Both the position numbers and the translations under genes were made by a program. Below are positions 43,302-51,769 of a stretch of DNA of 64,000 bases, piece by piece. Position 1 is the stretch's first letter. Every line of letters begins with the position of its first letter. Source of the DNA: Hyphomicrobiales bacterium (GTDB lineage Bacteria; Pseudomonadota; Alphaproteobacteria; Rhizobiales; Rhizobiaceae). Where the stretch lies: positions 1 through 64,000 of the forward strand of contig UCMS01000008.1 in NCBI GenBank assembly GCA_900473805.1, in the 5' to 3' direction. The notes under the pieces were generated by a model. It was not told where the DNA came from. It worked only from the letters and a program-made list of their open reading frames with translations, and did no database searches.

Positions 43302-43583
43302 TCAATGACTACCGCCGCAATTGCAATTGCAGCTTTCGTGCTTTTCCCGTGTGATCCGGACCTGCCAGATCTCCGGTCCACGCTCCAGGTATTCCCAGCC
43401 GAAGAGGCCGGAGAAATGCATCTCGAGATGATAGTAGAGCGGCAAGGGATCGTGGTCGACGGTCAAGGTCACACCGCGACCCGGCTGAAGCGAATTCAGC
43501 ATGCCGAAAATGCGCGGATGCCGTTCGGGGCGGGGAATGGTACGGACGTCGAGTGCCAGATGGTCTGTATCGGGTGCTGTCAT
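43302..43583 (-). CDS. Small DUF2249 protein with Cys/His tail
   Basis: 93 aa. LALDVRTIPRPERHPRIFGMLNSLQPGRGVTLTVDHDPLPLYYHLEM is a typical DUF2249 unit. The C-terminus ends CNCNCGGSH, a Cys/His cluster able to bind metal. ATG 43583 has AGGAA upstream. A TTG-N8-CAA box at 43672-43685 lies about 90 bp upstream, so it is predicted to be NnrR-controlled with nir and nor. Role unknown; metal or NO handling is possible. Confidence 0.82.
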   Translation of the reverse strand: MTAPDTDHLALDVRTIPRPERHPRIFGMLNSLQPGRGVTLTVDHDPLPLYYHLEMHFSGLFGWEYLERGPEIWQVRITREKHESCNCNCGGSH

Positions 43584-43671
43584 AGAATATTCCTGTCGAA
43601 AGACGATGGGCCGATCCGCGACCTGCAGGCCGGCGTGCAACCCCATTTGAGCCAGAGTGCTGGCAGCGTCG

Positions 43672-43685
43672 TTGTGCTGCGACAA
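43672..43685. promoter_or_regulatory. NnrR-type box upstream of the DUF2249 pair
   Basis: TTG-TGCTGCGA-CAA, 89-102 bp before the small DUF2249 gene, in the gap after norD. It links the DUF2249 genes to the denitrification regulon. Confidence 0.55.
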
Positions 43686-43767
43686 AGAACGGCAGAGGTC
43701 TCCCACGGACGGCAAGAGGCCCGAGCCGATTTCGCGACCCGGGCCTCTCAGATCGCGCGTTCGCGGA

Positions 43768-45666
43768 TCAGCGGACGAGCGCGCGGTAGATCTGTGGCAG
43801 GGCGGCCGGCAGACGTCGGATATCCGGGACTACGGCATAGCCGTGATGGCCAAAGACGGCGGGAACGTAGGTTTTCGCCTCCTGATCGACGGTCACGCCA
43901 AAGACATGGACGCCACGACGGCGCGCCTCGCTCACGGCCCGGCGAGTGTCTTCGAGCGCAAAACGGCCTTCGTAATGATCGACGTCGTTTGGCTTGCCGT
44001 CGGTCAGAACCAGCAACAGGTGCTTTCGGTTGGGACGTTCCGCAAGCTTTGCCGTCGCGTGGCGAACGGCAGCACCCATGCGGGTGTAGTAGCCGGGCTT
44101 GAGAGAGGCGATCCGATTGCGGACCGCTGCGCTCATCGGTTCGTCGAAGTCTTTGATGGTTTCCAGCCGTACCCAATCGCGCCGCCTCGATGTGAAGCTC
44201 AGGATGGAATGTGTGTCGCCGCAGGCGGATAGTCCTTCTGCCAGTACCAACAAGGCTTCCTTCTCGACGTCGAGAACCCGGCGGTCGTTGAACCAGGCAT
44301 CCGTGGAGAGGGAGACATCGACCAGCAAGGTCACGGCGAGATCATGGACCTGTGGACGGCTTGCGAGGTGGATGCGGTCGGAGCATTCGCCGCTGGCGGC
44401 CAGTTCGGTGCGGCTGCGCACCACCGCATCGAGGTCGAGATCGACGCCATCCACCTGCGCCCGCAGCAGTTCGTGGCGCGGGCGCATCGCTTCGAACTGG
44501 CGTCTGACCCGGCGCGTCAGCGCCTTCATGTCCTCCGACGGCACCATTGGTGAACTGTGCTCCGAAGCGGGAGCGGCAATCACCCGGCAATGATCCTTCA
44601 GATAAATCCCGCGCCTGTAGTCCCATTCCGGATAGGTCAAATCGGCCTCAAGTGCAGAATGAACGCGTGCTTCCGGCGGAAGATCCAGGTCGAAGCGGAA
44701 CCTGGCCGACGGGCGACCCTTGCGTTCTCCCAGCACCATTTCGTCGAGTTCGTCTGCGGCGGCAGAATCGTGGTCGTCGCTGTCATCACCGGGCCGGTCG
44801 ACATTGACAATCTCGGCCATGGCGAGGATTTTTTCAAAGCGGTTCAGGATGAAGGGGCTGCGCTCCCCCTTGATGGCGGAATCCTTCTCGCGGGTCGCGA
44901 CATGGCGGCCGGCGGCCTGCGCTTCCCGCCGGCCTTGACCGATCGGTTCATCCCGGTCCTCTCGCCCGTGCCACTCGTCTCGTATCAGCGCCTGCGGCCA
45001 AAGCGGTACGGGCAGGATGGGCAGGTATCCCGCGGGCGCTTGCAAAGGGAATTCCCCGCCCGTCGAGAGTGGCGCCAGACCTGCGCCATGGCGGAGAAGA
45101 TCGATGATCCTGTCTTCAAGAAGGCCTTCGACCCGGGGCAGCGACCCACGCCTGCGTTCCGAGAGGAGCGCAGAACACAGCCTGCGATAGCGTTCGGCGA
45201 GACCAGGGAAGGCTTGAAGCACCCGGGCTTCGAGATCGGATGCGGCCTGTAGCAGAGCGAGATCGGCCCTCAGCGGATCGGTCTCCGTAACCGGCTTGAG
45301 CGGCATCACGGCCATGGCAGCTGCCAGCCACATATAGAGATCGCGATTGAGGGATGGCTCCGGCATCAGGTCAAGCACGGGAGGCAGCATCACGCTCGCC
45401 TCGTCACGCGCTGGATGGACGAGCTTTTCCTCGCCAAGACCGAGCCGCTGCCGAAGCTTCAGCCGATGCTGCGAGGTCTTTGCCCGCGCCGGCACCAGTT
45501 GCACGGTTCTCTCTCCGCCAAATCCTCGGAAGCAGACGGACAGGACCGGCAGCATTTCCTCGAGCGTGACAACTGCCTGGGGGTAACGCGGCCAGGTTCG
45601 GGTATCGCCGGCCAGCCTGTGCCAGGCGCGTCCAACCGTCTCTTCTAGCTCCAGAAAGTCCAGCAT
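43768..45666 (-). CDS. norD: NorD, von Willebrand factor A protein of NO reductase activation
   Basis: 632 aa. The C-terminal ~190 residues are a VWA domain with an imperfect MIDAS (LLVDVSLSTDAW near residue 440, TRMGAAVRHA, LVLTDGKPND). The N-terminal part is a long NorD/CbbO-like region; an acidic stretch (DRPGDDSDDHDSAAADELDE) lies near residue 300. With NorQ it forms a MoxR-VWA chaperone pair that matures the NO reductase. ATG 45666 has AGGAG upstream, 10 bp after norQ. Confidence 0.92.
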   Translation of the reverse strand: MLDFLELEETVGRAWHRLAGDTRTWPRYPQAVVTLEEMLPVLSVCFRGFGGERTVQLVPARAKTSQHRLKLRQRLGLGEEKLVHPARDEASVMLPPVLDLMPEPSLNRDLYMWLAAAMAVMPLKPVTETDPLRADLALLQAASDLEARVLQAFPGLAERYRRLCSALLSERRRGSLPRVEGLLEDRIIDLLRHGAGLAPLSTGGEFPLQAPAGYLPILPVPLWPQALIRDEWHGREDRDEPIGQGRREAQAAGRHVATREKDSAIKGERSPFILNRFEKILAMAEIVNVDRPGDDSDDHDSAAADELDEMVLGERKGRPSARFRFDLDLPPEARVHSALEADLTYPEWDYRRGIYLKDHCRVIAAPASEHSSPMVPSEDMKALTRRVRRQFEAMRPRHELLRAQVDGVDLDLDAVVRSRTELAASGECSDRIHLASRPQVHDLAVTLLVDVSLSTDAWFNDRRVLDVEKEALLVLAEGLSACGDTHSILSFTSRRRDWVRLETIKDFDEPMSAAVRNRIASLKPGYYTRMGAAVRHATAKLAERPNRKHLLLVLTDGKPNDVDHYEGRFALEDTRRAVSEARRRGVHVFGVTVDQEAKTYVPAVFGHHGYAVVPDIRRLPAALPQIYRALVR

Positions 45667-45676
45667 GACCTTGCTC

Positions 45677-46480
45677 CTAGCGGATAATCGCCTGCGCCAG
45701 TTCGAGGAGGGCGGCGCGCACATCCGGCTCGTCGGTCAACGGTTCGATCATGGCTGCACGTATGGCATCGCGTGGGGCAAGACCGGCGTCGATAAGGCTC
45801 GCGCAATAGACGAGCAGCCGGGTCGAGACGCCTTCCTCGAGATCGTGACCCTTCAGAGCCCGCAGCCTCCGCGCCAGTTCGACCAGCGGCTCCACCGTGG
45901 CCACCGGAAGACCGCTTTCTGCGGAGACGACCTCGATCTCGCGCGCCTTGGGCAGGAAATCGAATTCGATGGCAACGAAGCGCTGGCGGGTCGAGGGCTT
46001 CAGCGCTTTCAACAGGCTCTGATAGCCGGGATTGTAAGAGACGACGAGCATGAAGGAGAGCGGGGCTTCCAGCTCTTCGCCGGTGCGTTCCAAGGGCAGG
46101 ATACGTCGGTCGTCGGTGAGCGGATGCAGGACGACGGCAACGTCCTTGCGCGCCTCGACCACTTCGTCGAGATAGCAGAGGCCGCCCTCACGCACGGCGC
46201 GGGTCAGCGGGCCGTCGACCCAGACCGTCTCCCCGCCCTTCAGAAGAAAGCGGCCGGTGAGATCGGCTGCGGCCAGATCGTCGTGGCAGGATACGGTGGT
46301 GAGCGGGAGGCCGAGCTTTTCGGCCATGTGGCTGACGAAGCGGGTCTTGCCGCAGCCGGTCGGACCTTTCAGCAGAAGAGGAAGTTGCCGCGTCCAGGCG
46401 GTCTCGAACAGGGCACATTCGTTCCCGGCGGGAGCATAGGCCGGGATATCGGGCTGCAGATTGCGGGCGATGATGTTCAT
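45677..46480 (-). CDS. norQ: NorQ, MoxR-type AAA+ ATPase
   Basis: 267 aa. Walker A GPTGCGKTRF (about 39-48), Walker B LCYLDEV (about 101-107), sensor-1 VVSYNPGY and arginine-finger region STRQRFVAIEFD. It works with NorD in insertion of the non-heme iron of NorB (established for homologues). ATG 46480 has AAGGA upstream, and 68 bp separate it from norB. Confidence 0.94.
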   Translation of the reverse strand: MNIIARNLQPDIPAYAPAGNECALFETAWTRQLPLLLKGPTGCGKTRFVSHMAEKLGLPLTTVSCHDDLAAADLTGRFLLKGGETVWVDGPLTRAVREGGLCYLDEVVEARKDVAVVLHPLTDDRRILPLERTGEELEAPLSFMLVVSYNPGYQSLLKALKPSTRQRFVAIEFDFLPKAREIEVVSAESGLPVATVEPLVELARRLRALKGHDLEEGVSTRLLVYCASLIDAGLAPRDAIRAAMIEPLTDEPDVRAALLELAQAIIR

Positions 46481-46548
46481 GGATCTGATCCTTGAGATGG
46501 GATGAGCCACCCCGCCTCCCCCGATGCCGAGGGCGGCGGGGCTGGGCC

Positions 46549-47895
46549 TCATTCGGCGGGTTCGGCAAGGGCCGTGATGCGCGCTTCTGGCTGCCTGCCA
46601 GGCACGAAAAGAGCCCAGAGGAACATCAGCGCGGAGATGAGCACGACGACACCCGAGCCGAGACGGATCCAGTAGAAGAAGGCGAGTTGATCCTGGACGG
46701 CCATGTAGCTTTCGCCAAGGATCCGCTGCAGATGAACCTGGATGACGCCGGCGAAGGTGAGCGCGAAGGTCATGACGGACATCGCCGTGCACATCATCCA
46801 AAAGCTCGCGATCGAAAGCCACTGATTGTAGGGCGCGCGGCCACGAATTTCAGGCACCGCATAGGCCATGATCGCGAGGTTCAGCATCACATAAGCCCCG
46901 AAGAAGGCGAGATGCCCGTGGGCTGCGGTCACCTGGGTGCCATGGGTATAATAGTTCACCGAGGACAGGGTGTGCAGAAAGCCCCAGACGCCGGCACCGA
47001 AGAAAGCCATGACCGAGCAGCCGATCGACCAGAGAAGTGCGGCGCGGTTCGGATGCTTGCGGCCGGCTTTCCAGGTCATCACGAAAGTGAAGATCACCAT
47101 GGTGAAGAAGGGGGCGACTTCGAGCGTCGAGAAAAGCGACCCGATCCACTGCCAGTAGCCCGGCGCACCGATCCAGTAATAGTGGTGGCCCGTGCCGAGG
47201 ATGCCGGAGAAAAGCGCCAGACCGATGATGACGTAGAGCCACTTCTCGACCACTTCGCGGTCGATGCCGTTGAGCTTGATCATCAGGAAGGCGAGGACCG
47301 ACGCCATGATCAACTCCCAGACGCCTTCGACCCAGAGGTGGACGACATACCACCAGTACATCTTGTCGAGCGCGAGATTGATCGGATTGTAGAAGGCGAA
47401 GAGGAAGAAGATCGCCACACCCCAGAGACCGAAGAGCAGGATGTTGGTGACGACCGTCTTGCGTCCCTTGAGCGACGTCATCGTGACGTTGAACAGGAAC
47501 ATCAGGCAGACGATGACGATGCCGACCTTGATGGCGAAAGGCTGCTCGAGGAATTCGCGCCCCTCGTGGATGTGGAACATGTAGCCGACGACCGCGACGG
47601 CGGCGGCGATCAGGAAGATCCAGAACTGCGCGATTGCGATCTTCGGGCTGTAGAGTTCCGTCTCGGCTTCTTCGGGAAGCAGGTAATAGGTGGCCCCCAT
47701 GAAACCGATCAGCAGCCAGACGATCAACGAGTTGGTGTGGATCATGCGAACGATATTGAAGGGCAGGAGCTCGGAGAGTGTGTTCGGCAGCACGTAGATC
47801 GTGCCGGCCAGGACGCCGAAGAGCAGCTGGGCGAGAAAGAGGCCGAGCGCGCCGTAAAAATACAGCATCGCGACCTTCTGGGTTTGGTATTTCAT
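46549..47895 (-). CDS. norB: Nitric oxide reductase, catalytic subunit NorB
   Basis: 448 aa, with about 12 membrane segments, in the heme-copper oxidase superfamily. Heme/FeB His ligands appear in IHTNSLIVW (TM2), the ELIMASVLAF segment with HLWVEG(V)WE, GTGHHYYWIG, and AAHGHLAFFGAYVMLN. It is the short cytochrome-c-dependent form, without the N-terminal extension of quinol NorZ, consistent with a norC partner. It reduces 2 NO to N2O. ATG 47895 is eight bases after AAGGAG; the ATG at 47901 is too close to that site. Confidence 0.96.
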   Translation of the reverse strand: MKYQTQKVAMLYFYGALGLFLAQLLFGVLAGTIYVLPNTLSELLPFNIVRMIHTNSLIVWLLIGFMGATYYLLPEEAETELYSPKIAIAQFWIFLIAAAVAVVGYMFHIHEGREFLEQPFAIKVGIVIVCLMFLFNVTMTSLKGRKTVVTNILLFGLWGVAIFFLFAFYNPINLALDKMYWWYVVHLWVEGVWELIMASVLAFLMIKLNGIDREVVEKWLYVIIGLALFSGILGTGHHYYWIGAPGYWQWIGSLFSTLEVAPFFTMVIFTFVMTWKAGRKHPNRAALLWSIGCSVMAFFGAGVWGFLHTLSSVNYYTHGTQVTAAHGHLAFFGAYVMLNLAIMAYAVPEIRGRAPYNQWLSIASFWMMCTAMSVMTFALTFAGVIQVHLQRILGESYMAVQDQLAFFYWIRLGSGVVVLISALMFLWALFVPGRQPEARITALAEPAE

Positions 47896-47923
47896 GGTCA
47901 TGTCTCCTTGGGTCACGAAGGGC

Positions 47924-48376
47924 TCAGCCGGCCTCGTTCGGCGGCCAGTTCTGCGTCTTGATCTTGCTGGTCCATTCGAGGAAGTCGGCAAGATCGTTGA
48001 TCTCGTCGTCAGTCAGGTTGAACTGCGGCATCTGCCGGCGGCCCTCGACGCCGGAAGGCTGCGCTGCCATCCAAGCACGCAACGTCTCACGCGCGCTGTC
48101 CCGGTCCTCCTGGCCGCCCCAGCGGGTCCAGACATTGCCGAGCTCCGGGGCGAAATACGCGCCCTCCCCCAGCAGCGTATGGCAGTTGATGCAGGCGTTT
48201 TTCTCCCAGACGTGTTTGCCGCGGGCGACGCTGTCGGTCAGCGTCGCCTCATCCGTCGAGGTGGTGCGCATGTAATAATGGCTATGGGCTGTCAGCCCCA
48301 CGAAGATTGCAAAAAAGAATATGGAGCCGCCGTAGAAGACGTTGCGCGCTCCGGTCTTGGTCAGGCGCTCAGCCAT
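47924..48376 (-). CDS. norC: Nitric oxide reductase, cytochrome c subunit NorC
   Basis: 150 aa. One N-terminal membrane anchor (about 13-32, NVFYGGSIFFFAIFVGLT) and a periplasmic c-type heme domain with CINCH (about 65-69) and distal Met in RRQMPQF. Passes electrons to NorB. ATG 48376 with AAGGA upstream, 28 bp before norB. The TTG-N8-CAA box at 48501-48514 gives norCBQD its own promoter, separate from norEF. Confidence 0.95.
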   Translation of the reverse strand: MAERLTKTGARNVFYGGSIFFFAIFVGLTAHSHYYMRTTSTDEATLTDSVARGKHVWEKNACINCHTLLGEGAYFAPELGNVWTRWGGQEDRDSARETLRAWMAAQPSGVEGRRQMPQFNLTDDEINDLADFLEWTSKIKTQNWPPNEAG

Positions 48377-48500
48377 GCCTTTGTCCTTCTGTCTGCCGGT
48401 GTTTGAGGTGCCGGTCGTTGAGATCGCCGCGATGCGCCGGTGCTTGCTGTGGTCGTCATGGCGGGACGGTCCGTTTGTAGCGACTGGTGAGAAGCCTTCT

Positions 48501-48514
48501 TTGCGCATCGACAA
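48501..48514. promoter_or_regulatory. NnrR-type box upstream of norCBQD
   Basis: TTG-CGCATCGA-CAA, in the 150-bp gap between norF and norC, 125-138 bp before the norC start. Confidence 0.65.
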
Positions 48515-48526
48515 AGAGCGTGGCGA

Positions 48527-48802
48527 TCATCCGGTGAAGGCGACCGCCAGCGAGCGGGCAGAGGCGGCACCGAGCAACAGCGCGGGCCAAGTCATGAGGG
48601 CAAGCCGCATCGGATGCGCCACGCCTCGAAGCTCGAGAAAATCGAGGATCACGAGGCGCCCTTTGGCATAGGCGATTGCCAGTGCGGCGAGGATGGGGAC
48701 CACCGTTGCGCCGGCAAGGGCCGCGATGATCGCCGCCCCAACCGCGCAGGTTACCAGCATAGCAAGCACGCCCAAGAGTTCTTCCTGTTGTCTGCGGGTC
48801 AT
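48527..48802 (-). CDS. norF: NorF, small cytochrome-oxidase-subunit-IV-like membrane protein
   Basis: 91 aa with three hydrophobic segments (around 8-27, 29-48 and 66-88), and KGRLVILDFLELRG in the middle loop, as in NorF/COX4-like proteins. The GTG at 48814 overlaps the norE stop (GTGA); the ATG at 48802 has GAGG upstream and is preferred. NorEF are not essential for NO reductase but raise activity in Paracoccus (established). Confidence 0.88.
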   Translation of the reverse strand: MTRRQQEELLGVLAMLVTCAVGAAIIAALAGATVVPILAALAIAYAKGRLVILDFLELRGVAHPMRLALMTWPALLLGAASARSLAVAFTG

Positions 48803-48810
48803 GGCGGGCC

Positions 48811-49356
48811 TCACGCGAGATAGAGAATGGGGAAGATGACGAGCCAGACGAGGTCGATCACATGCCAGAGCGTGGCGATCAGGGTCACGTTCTCCCGGGC
48901 CGGTCGCCAGGCGACGAGCAAAAGAATGATCGCCCCGAAGGCGACATGCAGGAGGTGAAAGCCGGTGATGATGAAATAGAGCTCGAAGAAGGTATCGAGC
49001 GTGGCATCTGCGGCAAAGCGGATCTCACCCCAGTATTCGAACAGCTTCACGGCAACGAAGCAGAACCCGAGCATCGCTGAGACCGTCAGCGGCCGCCTTA
49101 CGGCTGCGAGATCATCGCGCTGCCGCATCGCCACAGCGACGAAATAGCCACTGATGAGCAGGATCAACGTGTTGGCTCCCGCTATTCCCGGCCGCAGATG
49201 CAGACGGGCGAGCCCGAAAGCCTCTGCCTGGAAAGTCGAGACGACGAGAAAACCCAGGATCAGGATCCCGAAGGCGATGAGTTCGCTCCACACCAGGATC
49301 CAGAGCAGCAGCTGGTCGTCCTTTGCCTCCGGCCGGAGGCTCGTTTGATAGGCCAT
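48811..49356 (-). CDS. norE: NorE, cytochrome-oxidase-subunit-III-like protein
   Basis: 181 aa with five hydrophobic segments, of the COX3/NorE family (ILVWSELIAFGILILGFLV, LLISGYFVAVAMRQRDD, FELYFIITGFHLLHVAFGA, TLWHVIDLVWLVIFPILYL). ATG 49356 with GGGAGA upstream. It is the first gene of the nor series and shares a divergent promoter region, with one TTG-N8-CAA box, with the small membrane protein gene. Confidence 0.92.
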   Translation of the reverse strand: MAYQTSLRPEAKDDQLLLWILVWSELIAFGILILGFLVVSTFQAEAFGLARLHLRPGIAGANTLILLISGYFVAVAMRQRDDLAAVRRPLTVSAMLGFCFVAVKLFEYWGEIRFAADATLDTFFELYFIITGFHLLHVAFGAIILLLVAWRPARENVTLIATLWHVIDLVWLVIFPILYLA

Positions 49357-49411
49357 GGTCGCATCTCCCGTTGGTCAGCCCCGCTTCTAGAAGAGCGAAG
49401 CCCCTTCCTCT

Positions 49412-49425
49412 TTGTGGAAGCGCAA
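49412..49425. promoter_or_regulatory. NnrR-type box in the norE/small-protein divergent promoter
   Basis: TTG-TGGAAGCG-CAA, extended to CTTTG-N8-CAAAG. It lies about midway between norE (start 49356) and the small gene (start 49480), so it could serve both directions. Confidence 0.6.
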
Positions 49426-49479
49426 AGAAGCCTGACGAAAGGCAAGGCAGAGTGTCGGCACAACGAAAGGAAGACCGAC

Positions 49480-49635
49480 ATGACGGATGCACAGATTGGC
49501 CTCGTCGTCGCCACGCCCGTGATCATGGGCTTTGCGCTCATGCTTCATCGCATGGGCGTTCTCCAGCTGACCGGCACCATTTCCGCCATCGCAGCCTCTG
49601 GCGTGATCGCAGCCATCCTGTTTTTCGGACAGTAG
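49480..49635 (+). CDS. 51-aa membrane protein in the denitrification cluster
   Basis: A tiny protein with two hydrophobic segments (about 6-22 and 29-49) separated by HRMGVLQ. ATG 49480 has AAGGAAG at good spacing and the stop is 9 bp before the hemerythrin-like gene, so it is a real translated gene. I do not recognise a named family. Position opposite norE and before nnrS suggests a role in NO respiration or protection. Confidence 0.7.
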   Translation: MTDAQIGLVVATPVIMGFALMLHRMGVLQLTGTISAIAASGVIAAILFFGQ

Positions 49636-49644
49636 GAGATTCGG

Positions 49645-50121
49645 ATGCCTACAAACGACTGCATCACGGCCGCGCAGGTCAGCCTTCTCGAGGACCGGCA
49701 TTTTGAACTGCTCGCGCTCTGCCTGGAACTCGAGGAACTCGCGGCAGATCTCGATGGCGGGGATATCCCCGCCAAGGTCGCCACACTCGCCGCCCGCGTG
49801 GAGCCTCTGCTGACGGAGGCGCAAAGGCTGGAAGAGGAGAGTTTCTATCCTCGCCTCGAAGAAAACGCCGGCTCCTGTTTCGGTTCGTTGATGATTGCCC
49901 AGATCAAATCTGAACACCGGCTTGATCGCCGGGCGGCCCATGAACTGGCCATGACGCTTAATGCGCTTGGCCACCGTCGTTGTTCGCTGTCGCTGGAGAC
50001 GGTGGCGCTCATGGTGCGGGGGTTCCAGGAATATCTCCGGCGCCATGTGTGCGCAGAACAGATCTTGATCGACAGCCTTCTGGCCGCGACGGGCGACGCT
50101 GCCCCAGCCGCCGCCCAGTGA
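49645..50121 (+). CDS. Hemerythrin-like (HHE-domain) protein
   Basis: 158 aa, all helical. Candidate di-iron ligands: His in EDRHFELL (residue 19), Glu in EEESFYPRLEE (about 73-82), His in IKSEHRLDRR (near residue 93) and His in EYLRRHVCAEQIL (near residue 132). The pattern fits hemerythrin/HHE domains, which in NO clusters are linked to iron-sulfur repair or NO binding. ATG with AGGAG upstream. Middle of a three-gene plus-strand operon with nnrS. Confidence 0.75.
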   Translation: MPTNDCITAAQVSLLEDRHFELLALCLELEELAADLDGGDIPAKVATLAARVEPLLTEAQRLEEESFYPRLEENAGSCFGSLMIAQIKSEHRLDRRAAHELAMTLNALGHRRCSLSLETVALMVRGFQEYLRRHVCAEQILIDSLLAATGDAAPAAAQ

Positions 50122-50201
50122 TCATACGCGTTCCCTTCCCCGGCGATCGAGCCAGCTCGGCTTCCGGGGCCTCGATTGTTTCCGCCTCGAAAGGCATTGG
50201 C

Positions 50202-51392
50202 ATGCACCGTCTTCCCCCTCAACCACTCGTTCAAACACTGCTGGCTGGAGGTTTTCGCCTGTTCTTTCCGGCTGGCGCGCTCATGGCCGCACTCGTCATC
50301 GCCATCTGGGTGCCCTGGTATCTTGGCCTGCTGGACATGCCATCCGCACTTCCGCCGCTTGCGTGGCATCAGCACGAATTGCTGTTCGGTTTCGTCCCGT
50401 GTGTGGTCGCCGGCTTTCTGTTGACTGCGGTGCCCAACTGGACCGGCCGACCGGCCATCTCTGGAAAGCCGTTGCTCTGGCTCTTCCTGCTCTGGCTTGC
50501 CGGGCGGGTTGCCATTCTTCTATCCGGCTGGATCGGTCTCGCCCTTGCCATTCCGATGGCGCTTGCCTTCCTACCGGTCTTCACTGTCGTGATCGGGCGT
50601 GAACTCAAGGCTGCGGGCAACCGGCGCAACTACAAGATCCTGATTATCCTGGCGCTTCTCAGCCTGGCGCAGTTCTCGTTCTATATCGAACTGCAGACCG
50701 TCGGCGATGTCCTCGTCTCCAGCCGGCTCGCGCTCTCGGTCATCCTGTTGATGATCTGCCTTGTTGCCGGGCGTATCGTGCCCGCCTTTACCGGCAACTG
50801 GCTGAAGCCCCGTAAGCCAGGGAGACTCCCTGTGCCGTTCTCACGCTTCGATGCGGCCGTCATCGTGTTGTCTGCACTCACCCTCGGTTCCTGGGTGATG
50901 CAGGCGCGGGCACCCTTTGAAATGACAGTGCCGGTCGGCATGCTGATGGTGGCGGGCGCTTTGGCCCATCTCGTCCGTCAAATCCGCTGGTGTCCCGAAC
51001 GGACCTGGGGTGAACCGCTCCTCTTCATTCTGCATCTTGGCTATTTCTTCGTGCCGGCAGGTTTCCTCCTGACGGGGCTCTCACTCCTGCTTGAAGAGCC
51101 CAGCCTTTCAGCGGCCGGTATCCATGCCTGGACGGCCGGGGCGATCGGAATCATGACGCTCGCCGTGATGACACGGGCAACGCGGGGACACAGTGGTCAA
51201 GCGCTCCACGCTCCTTGGTCAACCGTCTGCTTTATCTATGCGCTCGCCATCATTTCGGCGCTGGCCCGCATCGTCGCCGCCCTTCTCTCGGTCAACACCA
51301 CGGCTCTCCTGTCAATCGCCGGCCTTGCCTGGGTCGGAGCCTTTCTCGGTTTCGTCTTCCTCTACGCTCCGGCTGGAGGTTCACGGCGGTGA
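50202..51392 (+). CDS. nnrS: NnrS-family heme-copper membrane protein
   Basis: 396 aa with about 12 hydrophobic segments. Family features: LAGGFRLFFPAGAL at the start, WHQHELLFGFVPCVVAGFLLTAVPNWTG (about 51-78), AGRIVPAFTGNWL and MTLAVMTRATRGHSG near the end. NnrS binds heme and copper and relieves nitrosative stress (established in Rhodobacter and Vibrio). ATG 50202 with AAAGG upstream. It is the third gene of the operon starting at 49480, under the norE-side box. Confidence 0.92.
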   Translation: MHRLPPQPLVQTLLAGGFRLFFPAGALMAALVIAIWVPWYLGLLDMPSALPPLAWHQHELLFGFVPCVVAGFLLTAVPNWTGRPAISGKPLLWLFLLWLAGRVAILLSGWIGLALAIPMALAFLPVFTVVIGRELKAAGNRRNYKILIILALLSLAQFSFYIELQTVGDVLVSSRLALSVILLMICLVAGRIVPAFTGNWLKPRKPGRLPVPFSRFDAAVIVLSALTLGSWVMQARAPFEMTVPVGMLMVAGALAHLVRQIRWCPERTWGEPLLFILHLGYFFVPAGFLLTGLSLLLEEPSLSAAGIHAWTAGAIGIMTLAVMTRATRGHSGQALHAPWSTVCFIYALAIISALARIVAALLSVNTTALLSIAGLAWVGAFLGFVFLYAPAGGSRR

Positions 51393-51436
51393 TCGAGGGG
51401 GCGTATTATTGGCAACCCGAGTCGGCCTGATCCGGC

Positions 51437-51769
51437 TCAACCGCCCGCACCAAAGGGTCCGTTTTTGGCCATCTCCGGATACTGCACGGTCTCGCGTGTG
51501 TCACGTTCGAGAGAGCTTGACGTCGGCACGGTGAGGCGGATTCCTACACCGCCGGCGGCACTCGTTGTCCGCTCGGCGATGAAGGTTACCCCTGCCCTCT
51601 CCAGAGCTGCGGTCACGGCGGCCATCTCGACGTCATCCTCAGGGAGATCGACGGAGCCTGCCTCAAGATCTTCGATCACGACAAGCGATCTGCCGGCCCG
51701 ATCGGCGAGATCAGCAGCGCTCATTCCGAGCAGAGCACGCGCTGCCGCGATCTGTTTTCCGGTGACCAT
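51437..51769 (-). CDS. Small XRE-type helix-turn-helix protein
   Basis: 110 aa. An N-terminal HTH (MVTGKQIAAARALLGMSAADLADRAGRSLVVIEDLEAG, residues 1-38) is followed by a beta-rich tail. ATG 51769 with GGAGGG upstream. This form is common in rhizobia as a stand-alone regulator of unknown target. Convergent with nnrS. Confidence 0.75.
   Translation of the reverse strand: MVTGKQIAAARALLGMSAADLADRAGRSLVVIEDLEAGSVDLPEDDVEMAAVTAALERAGVTFIAERTTSAAGGVGIRLTVPTSSSLERDTRETVQYPEMAKNGPFGAGG

Noticed and set aside
38950-51392. Complete denitrification pathway
   Set aside because: Only the nitrite and NO reductase steps are present; no nar/nap or nos genes occur in the window.
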